Shown: positions 26,711-35,981 of the stretch, in pieces
Numbering within the stretch: the stretch's first letter is position 1
How the letters are laid out: the number at the start of each line of letters is the position of its first letter
From: Euzebya rosea
GTDB taxonomy: Bacteria > Actinomycetota > Nitriliruptoria > Euzebyales > Euzebyaceae
Assembly (NCBI RefSeq): GCF_003073135.1
Contig: NZ_PGDQ01000002.1
Coordinates: forward strand, 186,001-250,000
Length of the DNA: 64,000 nucleotides
Reading direction: 5' to 3'
The notes under the pieces: generated by a model
The model's database searches: none
Seen by the model: only the letters and a program-made list of their open reading frames with translations
Told to the model about the DNA's origin: nothing
Made by a program: the position numbers and the translations under genes

Positions 26711-28150
26711 GTGGTCACCAGCGCGGTCGAGAAGATCGACGACACCAAGGTCAAGCTCTCCATCACCATCGACCCCGACGAGGTGTCGTCGGCGCTGGAC
26801 CAGGCGGTCACGCGCCTGTCCCAGTCGGTCAAGGTGCCCGGGTTCCGTCCCGGCAAGAAGATCCCCCTGAAGGTCCTCGAAGGACGCCTCGGCAAGGGTG
26901 CCGTCCGCGAGGAGGCCATCCGTGAGGCCTTCCCGGGCTTCTATTCCCAGGCCCTCGCCGAGCACGAGATCTCCCCGGTCGGTCCGCCGGAGTTCGACGT
27001 GGATGCCTTCGAGCCGGGTGCCGAGGGTGCCTTCACCGCCACCGTCGACGTGCGCCCCGAGTTCGAGGTGCCCGAGTTCGAGGGCATGACGATCCCGCAC
27101 CCCGAGTGGGAGCTGACCGAGGAGGAGCTGCACGCCAACCTCGACCAGGTCCGCGAGCGCTTCGCCGAGGTCGAGACCGTCGACCGTCCGGCCCAGAAGG
27201 GCGACTTCGTCACCGTCACCATCAGCGGCAAGAAGGCCGACGGGACCGAGGTCGAGGAAGCCTCCGCCGAGGACATGCTCTACCAGGTCCCCGAGGAGGA
27301 CACCGACAGCGAGCTGGACACCCAGCTGGTCGGCGCGTCCGCCGGTGACGTCCTGGAGTTCACCGACGTCCTGGGCCCCGACTACCCCGACGGGCTGGCC
27401 GGGCAGGAGATCAGCTTCACCGCCATCGTCAAGGAGGTGAAGGTCAAGACGCTGCCCGAGCTCGACGACGAGTTCGCCCTCACCGCCAGCGAGTTCGACA
27501 CCATCGAGGAGCTGAAGGACGACCTGCGCACCCAGGCCGGTGCCGAGAAGCGCCAGATGGCCGTCGCCAACCTGCGTGGTGCCGTCATCGAGGCCATCGC
27601 CGAGCTGGTCGACATCCCGCTGCCCGAGAGCCTCGTGGAGGAGGAGCAGCGCTTCCGCCTGAACCGCCTCGCCCACCAGGCCCAGCACGCCGGCCTGTCG
27701 ATGGACCAGTTCCTGTCCATCGCCGGCGGCGACGACCCCCAGGCCCTCATGGACCAGATCCGTGAGGAGTCCGAGAACACCGTCAAGGCGCAGCTCGTCG
27801 TCGACGAGATCGGCCAGAAGGTCGGCATCACCGTCGAGCGCGAGGACCTGGGCCAGGAAGTTGCCCGGCAGGCGATGCGCATGGGCCGCGACCCGAACGA
27901 GATCGCCGAGATGATGCTGCACCCCGACCGCATCGGGGCGCTGTACGCCGACGCCTACCGTCGCAAGACCATCGACCACGTGCTCGAGCACGTCGAGATC
28001 ACCGACGCCCCGCCGCCCGAGCCCGAGCCGGAAGACACCGAGCTCGAGGACGGCGAGGTCACCGACACCGAGGCCACCGAGGTCGAGGCCACCGAGGTCG
28101 AGGACACCGAGGTCGAGGACTCCGAGGTCGAGGCCGACGAGGAGGAGTGA
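26711..28150 (+). CDS. tig: Trigger factor, ribosome-associated chaperone/PPIase
   Basis: 479 residues, GTG start (VTSAVEKIDDTKVKLSITI). It binds ribosomal protein L23 and shields nascent chains. Seen: the N-terminal ribosome-binding loop GFRPGKKIPLKVLEGRLG, a FKBP-type PPIase domain (~150-240), and helical arms to ~440. The C-terminus is an extended acidic tail with repeated (T/S)EVE-type units from ~440. It precedes clpP and clpX, a common proteostasis cluster, although a reverse-strand gene intervenes. Confidence 0.96.
   Translation: MVTSAVEKIDDTKVKLSITIDPDEVSSALDQAVTRLSQSVKVPGFRPGKKIPLKVLEGRLGKGAVREEAIREAFPGFYSQALAEHEISPVGPPEFDVDAFEPGAEGAFTATVDVRPEFEVPEFEGMTIPHPEWELTEEELHANLDQVRERFAEVETVDRPAQKGDFVTVTISGKKADGTEVEEASAEDMLYQVPEEDTDSELDTQLVGASAGDVLEFTDVLGPDYPDGLAGQEISFTAIVKEVKVKTLPELDDEFALTASEFDTIEELKDDLRTQAGAEKRQMAVANLRGAVIEAIAELVDIPLPESLVEEEQRFRLNRLAHQAQHAGLSMDQFLSIAGGDDPQALMDQIREESENTVKAQLVVDEIGQKVGITVEREDLGQEVARQAMRMGRDPNEIAEMMLHPDRIGALYADAYRRKTIDHVLEHVEITDAPPPEPEPEDTELEDGEVTDTEATEVEATEVEDTEVEDSEVEADEEE
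28057..28140 (+). repeat. Imperfect 15-bp repeats coding for the acidic tail of trigger factor
   Basis: Units of the form gaggtcgaggMcaYc recur in frame, giving Glu-Val-Glu-Ala/Asp-Thr repeats. Such an array can change length by slippage without breaking the frame. Confidence 0.7.
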
Positions 28151-28182
28151 GCCTCCACCTCGTCCAGCGGACGAGAACTGCC

Positions 28183-28215
28183 ACGACGGCGGCACCCATC
28201 GGGTGTCGCCGTCGT
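28183..28215. terminator. Bidirectional hairpin between tig and the convergent gene
   Basis: Stem ACGACGGCGGCACCC with GGGTGTCGCCGTCGT (14 of 15 pairs, one G-U-type mismatch) and a 3-base loop. There is no T-tract, as is common in high-GC genomes. The convergent position supports termination of both genes. Confidence 0.7.
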
Positions 28216-28230
28216 CGTGTGTCGGCCCTC

Positions 28231-29532
28231 CTACTGGACCGACCGCACCAGCAGGGCCCGGCAGGTCACGTCGTCCAGCAGCAGCTCCACGGGCACGTCC
28301 ATCGGGTCGTCAGCGGGTGAGGTGGCCAGCGCGAGCGGGTCGGTCTCGCCGTCCACCTCGAACTGGGTGTCGGCGGCGATGTCGACCCGCCCCACCAGCG
28401 GCCCGTCGTCGGCATTGATGCGGGGATCCATGCAGGCCGGCAGCGACTCGACGTCCTCGGGCAGCGCCACCTCCAGCTCGCCGCGGCGATCCCACACGTG
28501 TCGCAGCACGACCTCGTGGGTGGTCGCACCTCGCAGCGACGAGCCACGCCACGTCGACCGCGGCAGGACGGCCAGCTCGACCACGCGTCGTTCGCTGACC
28601 CGTGCGGCCAGCGGCCCTCCGATCACCGCCCACGCGCCGCCGGTGTCGGCCGGCGAGATGGCCACGTCGATGGGGACGGGGGCGACGTCGGGGCAGACCG
28701 GCGGGATCGTGCCGGGGTCCTGCCGACACCAGGTCGTCGAGCCGTCGCGGTCCACGACCAGCCAGCCGTCGGTGATGTGCCACCCGTCGCGCGGCAGGCG
28801 CAGCAGGACCGCCTGGAAGCTGTGGTCCAGCATCCGGTTGGACGCCGGAGGAGGCGTGTCGACCGGGGGGACGAGCGGCTCGGGCTCGACCCGACACGAC
28901 GACGGGGTCCCGAGCGGTCGGCCCCCGGCGAGCGGTGAGGACGGCGTGCCCCGTTCGGCCTCGACCGCCACCGGCTCGCCGATGCGGATGGGGTCCTCGG
29001 CGTCCCCCCGGCCCTCGATCCGGTCGAACTCGCGCCGGGTCAGGTCGTCGTCGGCGGTCGGGTCCTCGAGGGCGACCAGGTCGGCGGGGGCGCGGCCGTC
29101 GATGGCGCCGGGGTAGCGCAGGCCAGCCGGGTCGTACAGCGCGCCCAGGTGGGGGTCGACGAACTGGCGTGCCGACGGGCACCAGCCGACGATGCTGCCG
29201 ATGGGGCCGTCGACGGTGCCGAACGCCTCGACGACGTGCACGGTGTCGTCGGCGAGGTGGCTGGCGAAGACCGGCGTGCCGTCGTCGAGCTGCGCCGCGC
29301 GGACGGTGCCGGCCTCGGGCAGCAGGAGCACGTCGGTGGGGGCGTCCACGGCGAACAGCAGCCGTCCGAGCAGGCCGACCCCGACCACCACGGCCAGCAG
29401 GACCGGCCAGCGCCGGCCGGCGGGCTCGGCCGGGCCGGCGGGTGGGCCGGTGCGGGGGCGCGTCGGGCGTCGGCCGGGGCGGCGCGTGCCGGGCCGGTCG
29501 GTGGCCCCGGCGGGGGGTGTCGTGTCGGTCAC
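28231..29532 (-). CDS. Membrane-anchored protein of unknown function
   Basis: 433 residues from GTG at 29532 (VTDTTPPAG), the start that leaves a normal intergenic region to clpP; the longer open frame overlaps clpP and is spurious. A Pro/Arg-rich cytoplasmic stretch (1-40) precedes one transmembrane helix (~43-65: [19 protein letters not shown]). The rest is extracytoplasmic with scattered Cys. A segment with [15 protein letters not shown] and later [14 protein letters not shown] vaguely recalls Rieske-like or sensor domains, but the Rieske CxH/CxxH pairs are not seen. Divergent from clpP. Confidence 0.7.
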   Translation of the reverse strand: MTDTTPPAGATDRPGTRRPGRRPTRPRTGPPAGPAEPAGRRWPVLLAVVVGVGLLGRLLFAVDAPTDVLLLPEAGTVRAAQLDDGTPVFASHLADDTVHVVEAFGTVDGPIGSIVGWCPSARQFVDPHLGALYDPAGLRYPGAIDGRAPADLVALEDPTADDDLTRREFDRIEGRGDAEDPIRIGEPVAVEAERGTPSSPLAGGRPLGTPSSCRVEPEPLVPPVDTPPPASNRMLDHSFQAVLLRLPRDGWHITDGWLVVDRDGSTTWCRQDPGTIPPVCPDVAPVPIDVAISPADTGGAWAVIGGPLAARVSERRVVELAVLPRSTWRGSSLRGATTHEVVLRHVWDRRGELEVALPEDVESLPACMDPRINADDGPLVGRVDIAADTQFEVDGETDPLALATSPADDPMDVPVELLLDDVTCRALLVRSVQ

Positions 29533-29634
29533 GAGCGAGGACGGTATCGTGGCGAACCCAGCGCGCCGGTGTCGGCGTCCCGGTCCGTCCGGCGCAGCCG
29601 CACTCGCCCCACATGCCCGACGCAGGAGCAACTC

Positions 29635-30306
29635 TTGGACATCTCCACCACCCCCGTCGCCAGCAACGGCGAGGTCTCGCGGTACGAGGTCCTCAACTAC
29701 CTCGTCCCCACCGTGATCGAGACGACCAACCGCGGCGAGCGCGCGTTCGACATCTACTCGCGGCTGCTCAAGGACCGGATCATCTTCCTCGGGACGCCGA
29801 TCAACGACGAGATCGCCAACCTGATCATGGCCCAGCTGCTCCACCTGGAGGGCGAGGACCCCGAGAAGGACATCAACCTCTACATCAACTCCCCGGGTGG
29901 CTCGGTGACCAGCGCCCTGGGCATCTACGACACGATGACCTTCATCAAGCCGAAGGTCTCCACGATCTGCATGGGGCAGGCTGCGTCGGCCGCCGCGATC
30001 CTGCTGGCCGCGGGGGAGAAGGGCAAGCGCTTCATCCTCCCGCACGCCCGTGTCCTGATCCACCAGCCGCACGGTGGCGCCGAGGGCCAGTCCACCGACA
30101 TCGAGATCGCCGCCAAGGAGGTCCAGCGCATCCGGGACCAGCTGGACGCGATCCTGGCCGCCAAGACCGGCCAGCCGGTGGAGAAGATCAACGCCGACAC
30201 CGACCGTGACTTCATCATGAACGCCGAGGAGGCCGTCGAGTACGGCATCGTCGACCAGGTGATCCAGGCTCGCGCCGCGCAGGGCGAGTCCCCGATGGTG
30301 TCCTAG
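29635..30306 (+). CDS. clpP: ATP-dependent Clp protease proteolytic subunit
   Basis: 223 residues from TTG at 29635, chosen for AGGAG six bases upstream. It is the tetradecameric serine peptidase that degrades substrates fed by ClpX or ClpC. Catalytic triad seen: S118 (GQAASAA), H143 (LIHQPHGG), D192 (TDRDFIM). YINSPGGSV and IYDTM are the oxyanion and handle-region motifs. The ~20-residue N-terminal propeptide-like stretch is typical. Many actinobacteria have a clpP1P2 pair; only one copy is seen here. clpX follows after a 160-bp gap with a hairpin. Confidence 0.96.
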   Translation: MDISTTPVASNGEVSRYEVLNYLVPTVIETTNRGERAFDIYSRLLKDRIIFLGTPINDEIANLIMAQLLHLEGEDPEKDINLYINSPGGSVTSALGIYDTMTFIKPKVSTICMGQAASAAAILLAAGEKGKRFILPHARVLIHQPHGGAEGQSTDIEIAAKEVQRIRDQLDAILAAKTGQPVEKINADTDRDFIMNAEEAVEYGIVDQVIQARAAQGESPMVS

Positions 30307-30337
30307 GCCGGGCAACGAACCCCACCGGCTAAGACCG

Positions 30338-30383
30338 CGGCGGGGCAGGTCGATGAGTGAGAATGGATCGACTGCCCCCGCCG
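30338..30383 (+). terminator. Hairpin between clpP and clpX
   Basis: Arms 30338-30354 and 30367-30383 pair over ~16 bases with one bulged position, with a 12-base loop. No T-tract follows. It may be a partial terminator or mRNA-processing structure setting the clpP:clpX ratio, with a separate clpX promoter downstream. Confidence 0.55.
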
Positions 30384-30468
30384 ATGTCACCCCCCGGGGT
30401 TACGATGGCGATCGGCCTGCACGGGCGGGCCGAGGGCGAAGACCGCAACGCGACTGGGAAGGGCGACG

Positions 30469-31731
30469 ATGGCCAAGTTCGGTGAAGGAGGGGACCTGCT
30501 GAAGTGCTCCTTCTGCGGCCACACCCAGAAGCAGGTCAAGAAGCTGATCGCGGGTCCGGGCGTGTACATCTGCGACGAGTGCATCGACCTGTGCAACGAG
30601 ATCATCGAGGAGGAGTTCGCCGACACCCCCGAGGTGTCCAGCGGTGACCTTCCCAAGCCGCGGGAGATCTTCGACTTCCTCAACGGCTACGTGGTCGGGC
30701 AGGACGACGCCAAGCGCACGCTCGCGGTCGCGGTCTACAACCACTACAAGCGGATCCGCGCCGGCGCCAAGGCCGGCGACGTCGAGATCTCCAAGTCCAA
30801 CATCCTGCTGCTCGGTCCGACCGGCTCCGGCAAGACGTTGCTGGCCCAGACGCTGGCCCGCCTGCTGGACGTGCCGTTCGCGATCGCCGACGCCACGGCC
30901 CTGACCGAGGCCGGCTACGTCGGTGAGGACGTCGAGAACATCCTCCTCAAGCTCATCCAGGCCGCCGACTTCGACGTCAAGAAGGCCGAGACGGGGATCA
31001 TCTACGTCGACGAGGTCGACAAGATCGCCCGCAAGTCCGAGAACCCGTCGATCACCCGGGACGTGTCCGGCGAGGGCGTCCAGCAGGCGTTGCTGAAGAT
31101 CCTGGAGGGAACGGTGGCCAGCGTGCCGCCGCAGGGTGGTCGCAAGCACCCCCACCAGGAGTTCATCCAGATCGACACCACCAACGTGCTGTTCATCTGC
31201 GGTGGGGCCTTCGCCGGCCTCGAGGCGCTGATCGAACGGCGACTCGGCAAGACCGTCGTCGGCTTCGGTGCCGAGATCGGTGCCGCCGAGACCAACGACC
31301 CGACGGCGCTGCACAAGGAGGTCCTCCCCGAGGACCTGCTGAAGTTCGGCCTCATCCCCGAGTTCGTCGGTCGCCTCCCCGTCGTCACCACCGTGGACAA
31401 GCTGGACCGCGAGGCGCTCATCGAGATCCTCACCCAGCCCAAGAACGCGCTGGTCAAGCAGTACCGCAAGCAGTTCGAGTTCGACGGCGTCGAGCTGGAG
31501 TTCACCGACGACGCCCTCGAGGAGATCGCCGACCTGGCGATCCTCCGCGACACCGGTGCGCGCGGTCTGCGGGCCATCCTCGAGGAGGTCCTGCTGAACA
31601 CCATGTACGAGGTGCCGTCGATGGACGACGTCTCCAAGGTGGTCATCACCGGCGAGGTCGTCCGCGAGAAGGCCAACCCGACGCTGGTGCCCCGGTCCTC
31701 CGAACCCGAGGAGCGTCGCCGCTCGGCCTGA
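30469..31731 (+). CDS. clpX: ATP-dependent Clp protease ATP-binding subunit ClpX
   Basis: 420 residues, ATG. It is a hexameric AAA+ unfoldase that recognises tagged proteins and passes them to ClpP. Seen: zinc-binding domain C13/C16/C35/C38, Walker A GPTGSGKT near 125, the pore loop GYVGEDVE, Walker [11 protein letters not shown], the RKH pore loop (GGRKHPHQ), the ClpP-docking IGF-type loop as VGF near 265, and sensor-2 GARGLR. All functional motifs are intact. Confidence 0.97.
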   Translation: MAKFGEGGDLLKCSFCGHTQKQVKKLIAGPGVYICDECIDLCNEIIEEEFADTPEVSSGDLPKPREIFDFLNGYVVGQDDAKRTLAVAVYNHYKRIRAGAKAGDVEISKSNILLLGPTGSGKTLLAQTLARLLDVPFAIADATALTEAGYVGEDVENILLKLIQAADFDVKKAETGIIYVDEVDKIARKSENPSITRDVSGEGVQQALLKILEGTVASVPPQGGRKHPHQEFIQIDTTNVLFICGGAFAGLEALIERRLGKTVVGFGAEIGAAETNDPTALHKEVLPEDLLKFGLIPEFVGRLPVVTTVDKLDREALIEILTQPKNALVKQYRKQFEFDGVELEFTDDALEEIADLAILRDTGARGLRAILEEVLLNTMYEVPSMDDVSKVVITGEVVREKANPTLVPRSSEPEERRRSA

Positions 31732-31779
31732 CCTCCCGGTCGGCCCGAACCCCTCCAGGGGACCCACACAGGACACACG

Positions 31780-31809
31780 ACGAGGCGCCGGCATCTGCCG
31801 GCGCCTCGT
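31780..31809 (+). terminator. Terminator after clpX
   Basis: A perfect 13-bp stem ACGAGGCGCCGGC with GCCGGCGCCTCGT and a 4-base loop, 48 bases past clpX and just before the convergent DUF5709 gene, so it can serve both strands. Confidence 0.85.
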
Positions 31810-31853
31810 GCGTTGTGCGTGTTCGGTGGCCTGTGTCCGCCGCAGGAACCGTC

Positions 31854-32294
31854 CTACGCCTCGCGGACGGCCCGGTGGTCGACCGCGCCGGGCACGTCGT
31901 CGGCGTCCTCGACGCGGACCGCCTGCTCCTCGGCGGGCACACCGGGGTCGGGGTGGCCGCTGTCGTCGGTGTGGGGTTCGGCAAGCGGACGTTCGGCGAC
32001 GAGGTCCTTCTCGTTGTCGATCCCCGTCGGGGTGTCGGCGTCATCGGCCAGCGGGGTGGACGTCGTGGCCTCGATGGGGCCACGCTCGACCGGTTCGTCG
32101 GGCCGTTCGCGTGCGAGCTTGCCCTCCAGGGACTCGCCCTCGCGCTGTTCGGCCTCGGTCGTGCCGTGCGCGAAGGCCGCGATGGGCCTCTGCGGCATCT
32201 CGGCCGGCACCTTGTCGGCGTCGAGGCGCTCGCCGGGCTGGTCGTCGTGGTCCCGGGCGGTCTGGTCGATGGCGGGGGAGTCGTGGTCGGTCAT
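31854..32294 (-). CDS. DUF5709-like acidic protein
   Basis: 146 residues from ATG at 32294 (two residues longer if 32300 is used). Highly charged and probably disordered. It has GERLDADKVPAEMP, AHGTTEAEQREGESLEGKLARERPD and AEEQAVRV, the ordered motif set of the actinobacterial DUF5709 family. The same motif set forms the N-terminal half of the protein coded at 33694-34590. Function unknown. It follows the alpha/beta hydrolase gene by 31 bases on the same strand. Confidence 0.75.
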   Translation of the reverse strand: MTDHDSPAIDQTARDHDDQPGERLDADKVPAEMPQRPIAAFAHGTTEAEQREGESLEGKLARERPDEPVERGPIEATTSTPLADDADTPTGIDNEKDLVAERPLAEPHTDDSGHPDPGVPAEEQAVRVEDADDVPGAVDHRAVREA

Positions 32295-32325
32295 GGGCAT
32301 GTCTCTACCCACGACCGGGGCCGCC

Positions 32326-33153
32326 TCACACGCGCAGGACCCTCTGCAGGAAGGCGACGACGACGTCGTTGAGGGCATCCGGCGCGTCGAGCTGGGGACA
32401 GTGCGCCGCCCCGGCGACGGTGTGCAGCTCGGCGTCCGGCATCGCCTCGACCACCAGCGGGGCGATGGCGGCCATGCCGACCTCGTCGTGTTCGCCGAGC
32501 ACCAGCAGCGTGGGTGCATCGACCTCACCGAGGTGCGGCCATGCCGGCGGCCGCTCGGCGGCATCGCCGACCGGATCGGCGGCCAGCGCACGCCCGTTCA
32601 TGTCGAGGAACAGCTCGCGTGCCGCACCGGTGACCCGGCCCTCCGGCTGTCGAGCGCCGTCCAGCCAGTACCGCGCCTCGATGCGGTTGAGGGTCACGAG
32701 GTCGCCCGACTCGTTCGCCTCGCCGTAGACGGCCTCCAGCGCCGCTTCGGCCGGGTCGGTCACCCAGCGGTCCTCCGGGGCGCCGGAGGGCAGCGCCCCG
32801 ATCAGCACCAGCGCCCCGACGCGGTGCGGATGGGCGATCGCACAGTCCAGGGCCAACCCACCGCCCATGCTGTTGCCGACCAGGATCGCCGAGGACAGTC
32901 CTGCGTCGTCCATGACGGTCAGCAGGTCGTCGATGTCGTCGTGGGGCTCCGCACGGTAGGTCGTGTCCCCGAAGCCACGCCGGTCGTAGGTGATGACCTG
33001 CACCCCCGCACGGTCCGCCCAGACCGGCGCGCACGCCTCCCAGATCCGCCGGTCCCCGACGCCCGGGTGCAGGGCCATGACACCCGGTGCCCCGACGTCC
33101 CCCCAGCGGCTGACCGCCAGCTGTGCCTCGCCGCTGTCGACCATCCAGCTCAT
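32326..33153 (-). CDS. Alpha/beta hydrolase
   Basis: 275 residues from ATG at 33153 with GGGGAGA upstream; six extra codons are open. Seen: HPGVGD oxyanion region, YDRRGFGDT, nucleophile elbow GNSMGGG (Ser ~96), LGEHDE acid and AAHCPQ histidine. The fold is that of haloperoxidase and ester or lactone hydrolases; substrate unknown. Confidence 0.88.
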   Translation of the reverse strand: MSWMVDSGEAQLAVSRWGDVGAPGVMALHPGVGDRRIWEACAPVWADRAGVQVITYDRRGFGDTTYRAEPHDDIDDLLTVMDDAGLSSAILVGNSMGGGLALDCAIAHPHRVGALVLIGALPSGAPEDRWVTDPAEAALEAVYGEANESGDLVTLNRIEARYWLDGARQPEGRVTGAARELFLDMNGRALAADPVGDAAERPPAWPHLGEVDAPTLLVLGEHDEVGMAAIAPLVVEAMPDAELHTVAGAAHCPQLDAPDALNDVVVAFLQRVLRV

Positions 33154-33205
33154 GGTGTCTCCCCTGTTCACGTGTCCTCGGCTCGTGTCGGCATCGTACG
33201 CAGAA

Positions 33206-33233
33206 CGGCCCGGACGCGGGCGCGTCCGGGCCG
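33206..33233 (-). terminator. Hairpin downstream of the broken secreted-protein gene
   Basis: CGGCCCGGACGCG and CGCGTCCGGGCCG pair over 13 bases with almost no spacer, so the real loop opens into the stem. It lies between the pseudogene stop and the hydrolase start, and probably ends transcripts coming from the right. Confidence 0.65.
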
Positions 33234-33273
33234 GTTCGAGCGAGGTGGGGACGTGGGCCCCCGGGTCACCGGG

Positions 33274-33685
33274 TCAGCAGCGGATGTAGCCCGCCCCGTC
33301 GCTGTCGCCGAAGCTGTCGCTGGCGGGGTTGGCGTTCCAGGCGTACAGCCGGGCGTCGAAGTGGGCGTTCATGAACGCGCAGGTGTCGCCACCCTTGGCG
33401 TCGGGGGCATCCGCGTCGCCCATCAGCCACGCGACCGAGCGGCCGATGACGTCCAGCTCGGGGTCCGGGGTGATCGCACCCCACCCGACGACGGTGTAGG
33501 GGGCCACGGGCAGGGTCGGGACGGTCCCGAAGCCGGACGCCGGAGGAGGCGGGCAGGACCGCGCCCTCCTGCAGGGCACGACGGAGGTCCCACACGTCCA
33601 GCTGGACCGAGCTTGGTTCGCCGTCGGTCGTCGCGTTCCTGCCGTCGAATCGTTCAGATCTGTACGAGACAGTCGCCTGCGTGCC
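33274..33685 (-). pseudogene. Frameshifted and 5'-truncated protein fragment
   Basis: On the reverse strand, coding-like sequence DTGTQATVSYRSERFDGR ... SSVQLDVWDLRRALQEGAVLP (from ~33685) continues after a frame change near 33540-33550 as PPASGFGTVPTLPVAPYTVVGWG...GDTCAFMNAHFDARLYAWN...GAGYIRC, ending at 33274. It has no start codon or signal peptide and begins directly after the GNAT stop. It is either a real decayed gene or a sequence error in a Pro/Ser run (tcctccggcgtcc). Family not recognised; the two Cys and the Gly/Asp-rich end suggest an extracellular protein. Confidence 0.55.
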
Positions 33686-33693
33686 GGTGTCGC

Positions 33694-34590
33694 CTATCTC
33701 GGGTCGCTGGACAGCAGGGCCCAGCGTTCGTGGTCGCGCCAGGCGCCGTCGAGGTACAGGTAGTCCCGCGAGTAGCCCTCGCGGCGGAACCCCAGCCGCT
33801 CGGCCAGGCGGATGGACCGGGTGTTCTCCGGCCGGATGTTGGCCTCGACGCGGTGCAGGCCCACCGTGTCGAAGAGCTCGGCCAGCACCAGGCGCATGCC
33901 GGCCTGCATCAGGCCCCGGCCAGCGCAGGCCTCGAAGGCGTAGTACCCCAGGTAGGCGCTGCGGAACACGCCCATCACGATCTCGCTGGCGTTGACCAAG
34001 CCGACCAGGCCCTCGTCACAGCGGATGGTGTAGCTGCGGAACCGGTCCTCGGGCCGGTCCAGCAACGCCTTGAAGCCGTCCAGGTCCGTCGGCGGCGAGA
34101 CCCACGGGCTGTGCAGCCGGGTGCTGGCGGCGACCGCGTCGAGGAACTCCTCGGCGTCGCTGGTGGCCAGCGGGCCGATCGTGACGACGTCGAGGTCCGG
34201 GTCCCGGTCGACGAGGTGGATGGCGTCCTCCTCGGCGCTGCGGAACCCCCGCGGCTGCCCGGAGTCGTCGTCGTGGCGGTCCGACCGCCCCCGGATCGAC
34301 GTCATCGAGTTGGTCGGATCGGCGTCCTCGTCGTCGCCGGAGAGGATGTCGGGGGAGTCGTCGCTGTCGTCGTCCTTGTCGCTGCCTTGCCCGTCGGCGG
34401 AGACCTCGGGCTCCTCACGGCGCAGCTTGTGGCTGAGCGACTCGCCCCGGGCCTGCTCGGCCTCGGTGGTTCCGAAGGCCCGGGAGGCGAGCGGCCGGTC
34501 GTCGGGGAACTCCTCGGGCAGGAGGTCGGCGTCGAGCGCCTCCCCGTCCTGGTCGGGGTCGTTGACGATGGTCGGCCTGTGTTCGCTCAT
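33694..34590 (-). CDS. DUF5709-GNAT fusion: N-acetyltransferase with acidic N-terminal domain
   Basis: 298 residues from ATG at 34590. Residues ~1-125 are the DUF5709 set (GEALDADLLPEEFP, FGTTEAEQARGESLSHKLRREEP, SAEEDAIHLV). Residues ~130-295 are a RimJ/RimL-type GNAT domain with an acetyl-CoA loop in FEACAGRGLMQAGMRLV, HRVEANIRPENTRSIRLAERLGF and a closing GAWRDHERWALL. GNATs of this type acetylate N-termini, ribosomal proteins or antibiotics. It starts 27 bases after the site-2-protease-like gene on the same strand. Confidence 0.82.
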   Translation of the reverse strand: MSEHRPTIVNDPDQDGEALDADLLPEEFPDDRPLASRAFGTTEAEQARGESLSHKLRREEPEVSADGQGSDKDDDSDDSPDILSGDDEDADPTNSMTSIRGRSDRHDDDSGQPRGFRSAEEDAIHLVDRDPDLDVVTIGPLATSDAEEFLDAVAASTRLHSPWVSPPTDLDGFKALLDRPEDRFRSYTIRCDEGLVGLVNASEIVMGVFRSAYLGYYAFEACAGRGLMQAGMRLVLAELFDTVGLHRVEANIRPENTRSIRLAERLGFRREGYSRDYLYLDGAWRDHERWALLSSDPR

Positions 34591-34617
34591 CACGTCATCC
34601 TGTCGGCATCCGTCGGC

Positions 34618-35895
34618 TCATTGAACACCCATCCGGGCGATGATGTCGGCGAGACGGGGATCGGAACGCACCTCCGCGAACACCGGGTCGGCCTCGAGGC
34701 GACGCTGGTCGGTCCACCCACGGTCGGTCGCCATGTACAGCCAGCGGACGGCGCCGTCGACGTCGCGCAGGCCGGCCCGGGCCGCCGCGGCCGTGACCGC
34801 GTGCTGCCAGTGGCCCTCGGGATCGGTGTTCCAGCCGCCCTCGGCCGCGGTGAGCGCGGGCGCGTACCGGCCACCGGCAACCAGCGCCGCCGCGATGGTC
34901 GACAGCGCTGCCGGACCCAGCCGCTCGTGGTCCTGCTCGGCCAGCCGTTCGAGGTCGTCGAAGCGACGGGTGCGGGCGAGGACCGCCGCGAGGGCCTGCG
35001 CGGCGGGCCGCCCGGGACGCAGCTGGTACTCCTGGGACACCATCTCCACGGCCTCGTCCGGGCGGCCCTGGCCGAGCGCCTGCTCGGCCATCGCGAGCGT
35101 GCGCTGCAGCTGGGGGCCGATGGTGGTGCCGGCACGGTCGGGGGAGGGGGCGGTGTGGTCGACCGGTGCGGGATCGCGGAGGGCGCCGAGCCGACGGACG
35201 TTCTGCAGGCCGAGGAAGAAGGCGATGAGCAGCAGGAAGAACTGACCGTTCGTGGCTGCCCAGTAGCCGCCGACGGCCGCGATCAGGATGGAGACGATCG
35301 AGGTGATACGGGCCGCCGCCTTCACCTTCACCAGGTCCAGCAGGGCCTCCAGGGACTGGCCGCCGTCCAGCGGGTACAGCGGGACCAGGTTGAGGATGCC
35401 CCAGCCGATGTTGATGAACAGCAGGTCGAGGAACAGCAGCTCGGGCAGCTGGTCGGTGGCCAGCGAGGCGCCGAACGACAGCCGCATGATCTGGCCGAAG
35501 GACCGTCCCTCCAGCCGGTCCAGTCCCAGCAGGCCGGCCTGCATCGCCACGTAGGCGATCCCCCCGAGGGCCAGGCCGACACCCGGTCCGGCGAGCGTGG
35601 AGATCAGCCGTCGACCCGGCGTGAGCCGTCCCTCCGCCGAGGTCAGCCCGCCCATCGCGTACAGGGTGACCTGTGGTTCGCGGCCGAAGGACCGGAAGGC
35701 CACGGCATGGCCGAGCTCGTGCCAGAGGATGCCGGCGAACACCATCGCGACCCACTCCAGCGCCAGCACGATGTCCAGGCCGCCGCTGTAGGCCGCCCGT
35801 TGCAGGCCGAAGAGTCCCATGATGATCCAGAAGGACGCGTCGACCCTGACGGGGATGGATCCGATCCGGAAGGTGAGTCCGCGCATGGGGGCCAT
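34618..35895 (-). CDS. Site-2 protease-like M50 membrane metallopeptidase
   Basis: 425 residues from ATG at 35895 (a start three codons later is equally possible). Seen: zinc motif H59-E60-L-G-H63 inside a membrane helix, and LYPLDGGQSLEALL, the second zinc-ligand region (NPxDG class). There are five or six membrane helices up to ~215, and a cytoplasmic C-terminal part of TPR-like helices (~230-420). M50 enzymes cut membrane-bound regulators such as anti-sigma factors, but this SpoIVFB-like subgroup is uncharacterised. Divergent from valS. Confidence 0.88.
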   Translation of the reverse strand: MAPMRGLTFRIGSIPVRVDASFWIIMGLFGLQRAAYSGGLDIVLALEWVAMVFAGILWHELGHAVAFRSFGREPQVTLYAMGGLTSAEGRLTPGRRLISTLAGPGVGLALGGIAYVAMQAGLLGLDRLEGRSFGQIMRLSFGASLATDQLPELLFLDLLFINIGWGILNLVPLYPLDGGQSLEALLDLVKVKAAARITSIVSILIAAVGGYWAATNGQFFLLLIAFFLGLQNVRRLGALRDPAPVDHTAPSPDRAGTTIGPQLQRTLAMAEQALGQGRPDEAVEMVSQEYQLRPGRPAAQALAAVLARTRRFDDLERLAEQDHERLGPAALSTIAAALVAGGRYAPALTAAEGGWNTDPEGHWQHAVTAAAARAGLRDVDGAVRWLYMATDRGWTDQRRLEADPVFAEVRSDPRLADIIARMGVQ

Positions 35896-35981
35896 CCTGC
35901 CCGTGGATGCCGGTGGCTGCGGGAAGCCGGTCGATCGGGCGGGCCGGCGAGGTGGTGGCTCGGGCCTACACTGCTGCTCCC

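Noticed and set aside
28057-28140. CRISPR-like or regulatory repeat array
   Set aside because: The repeats are in-frame coding units of the trigger-factor tail without spacers.
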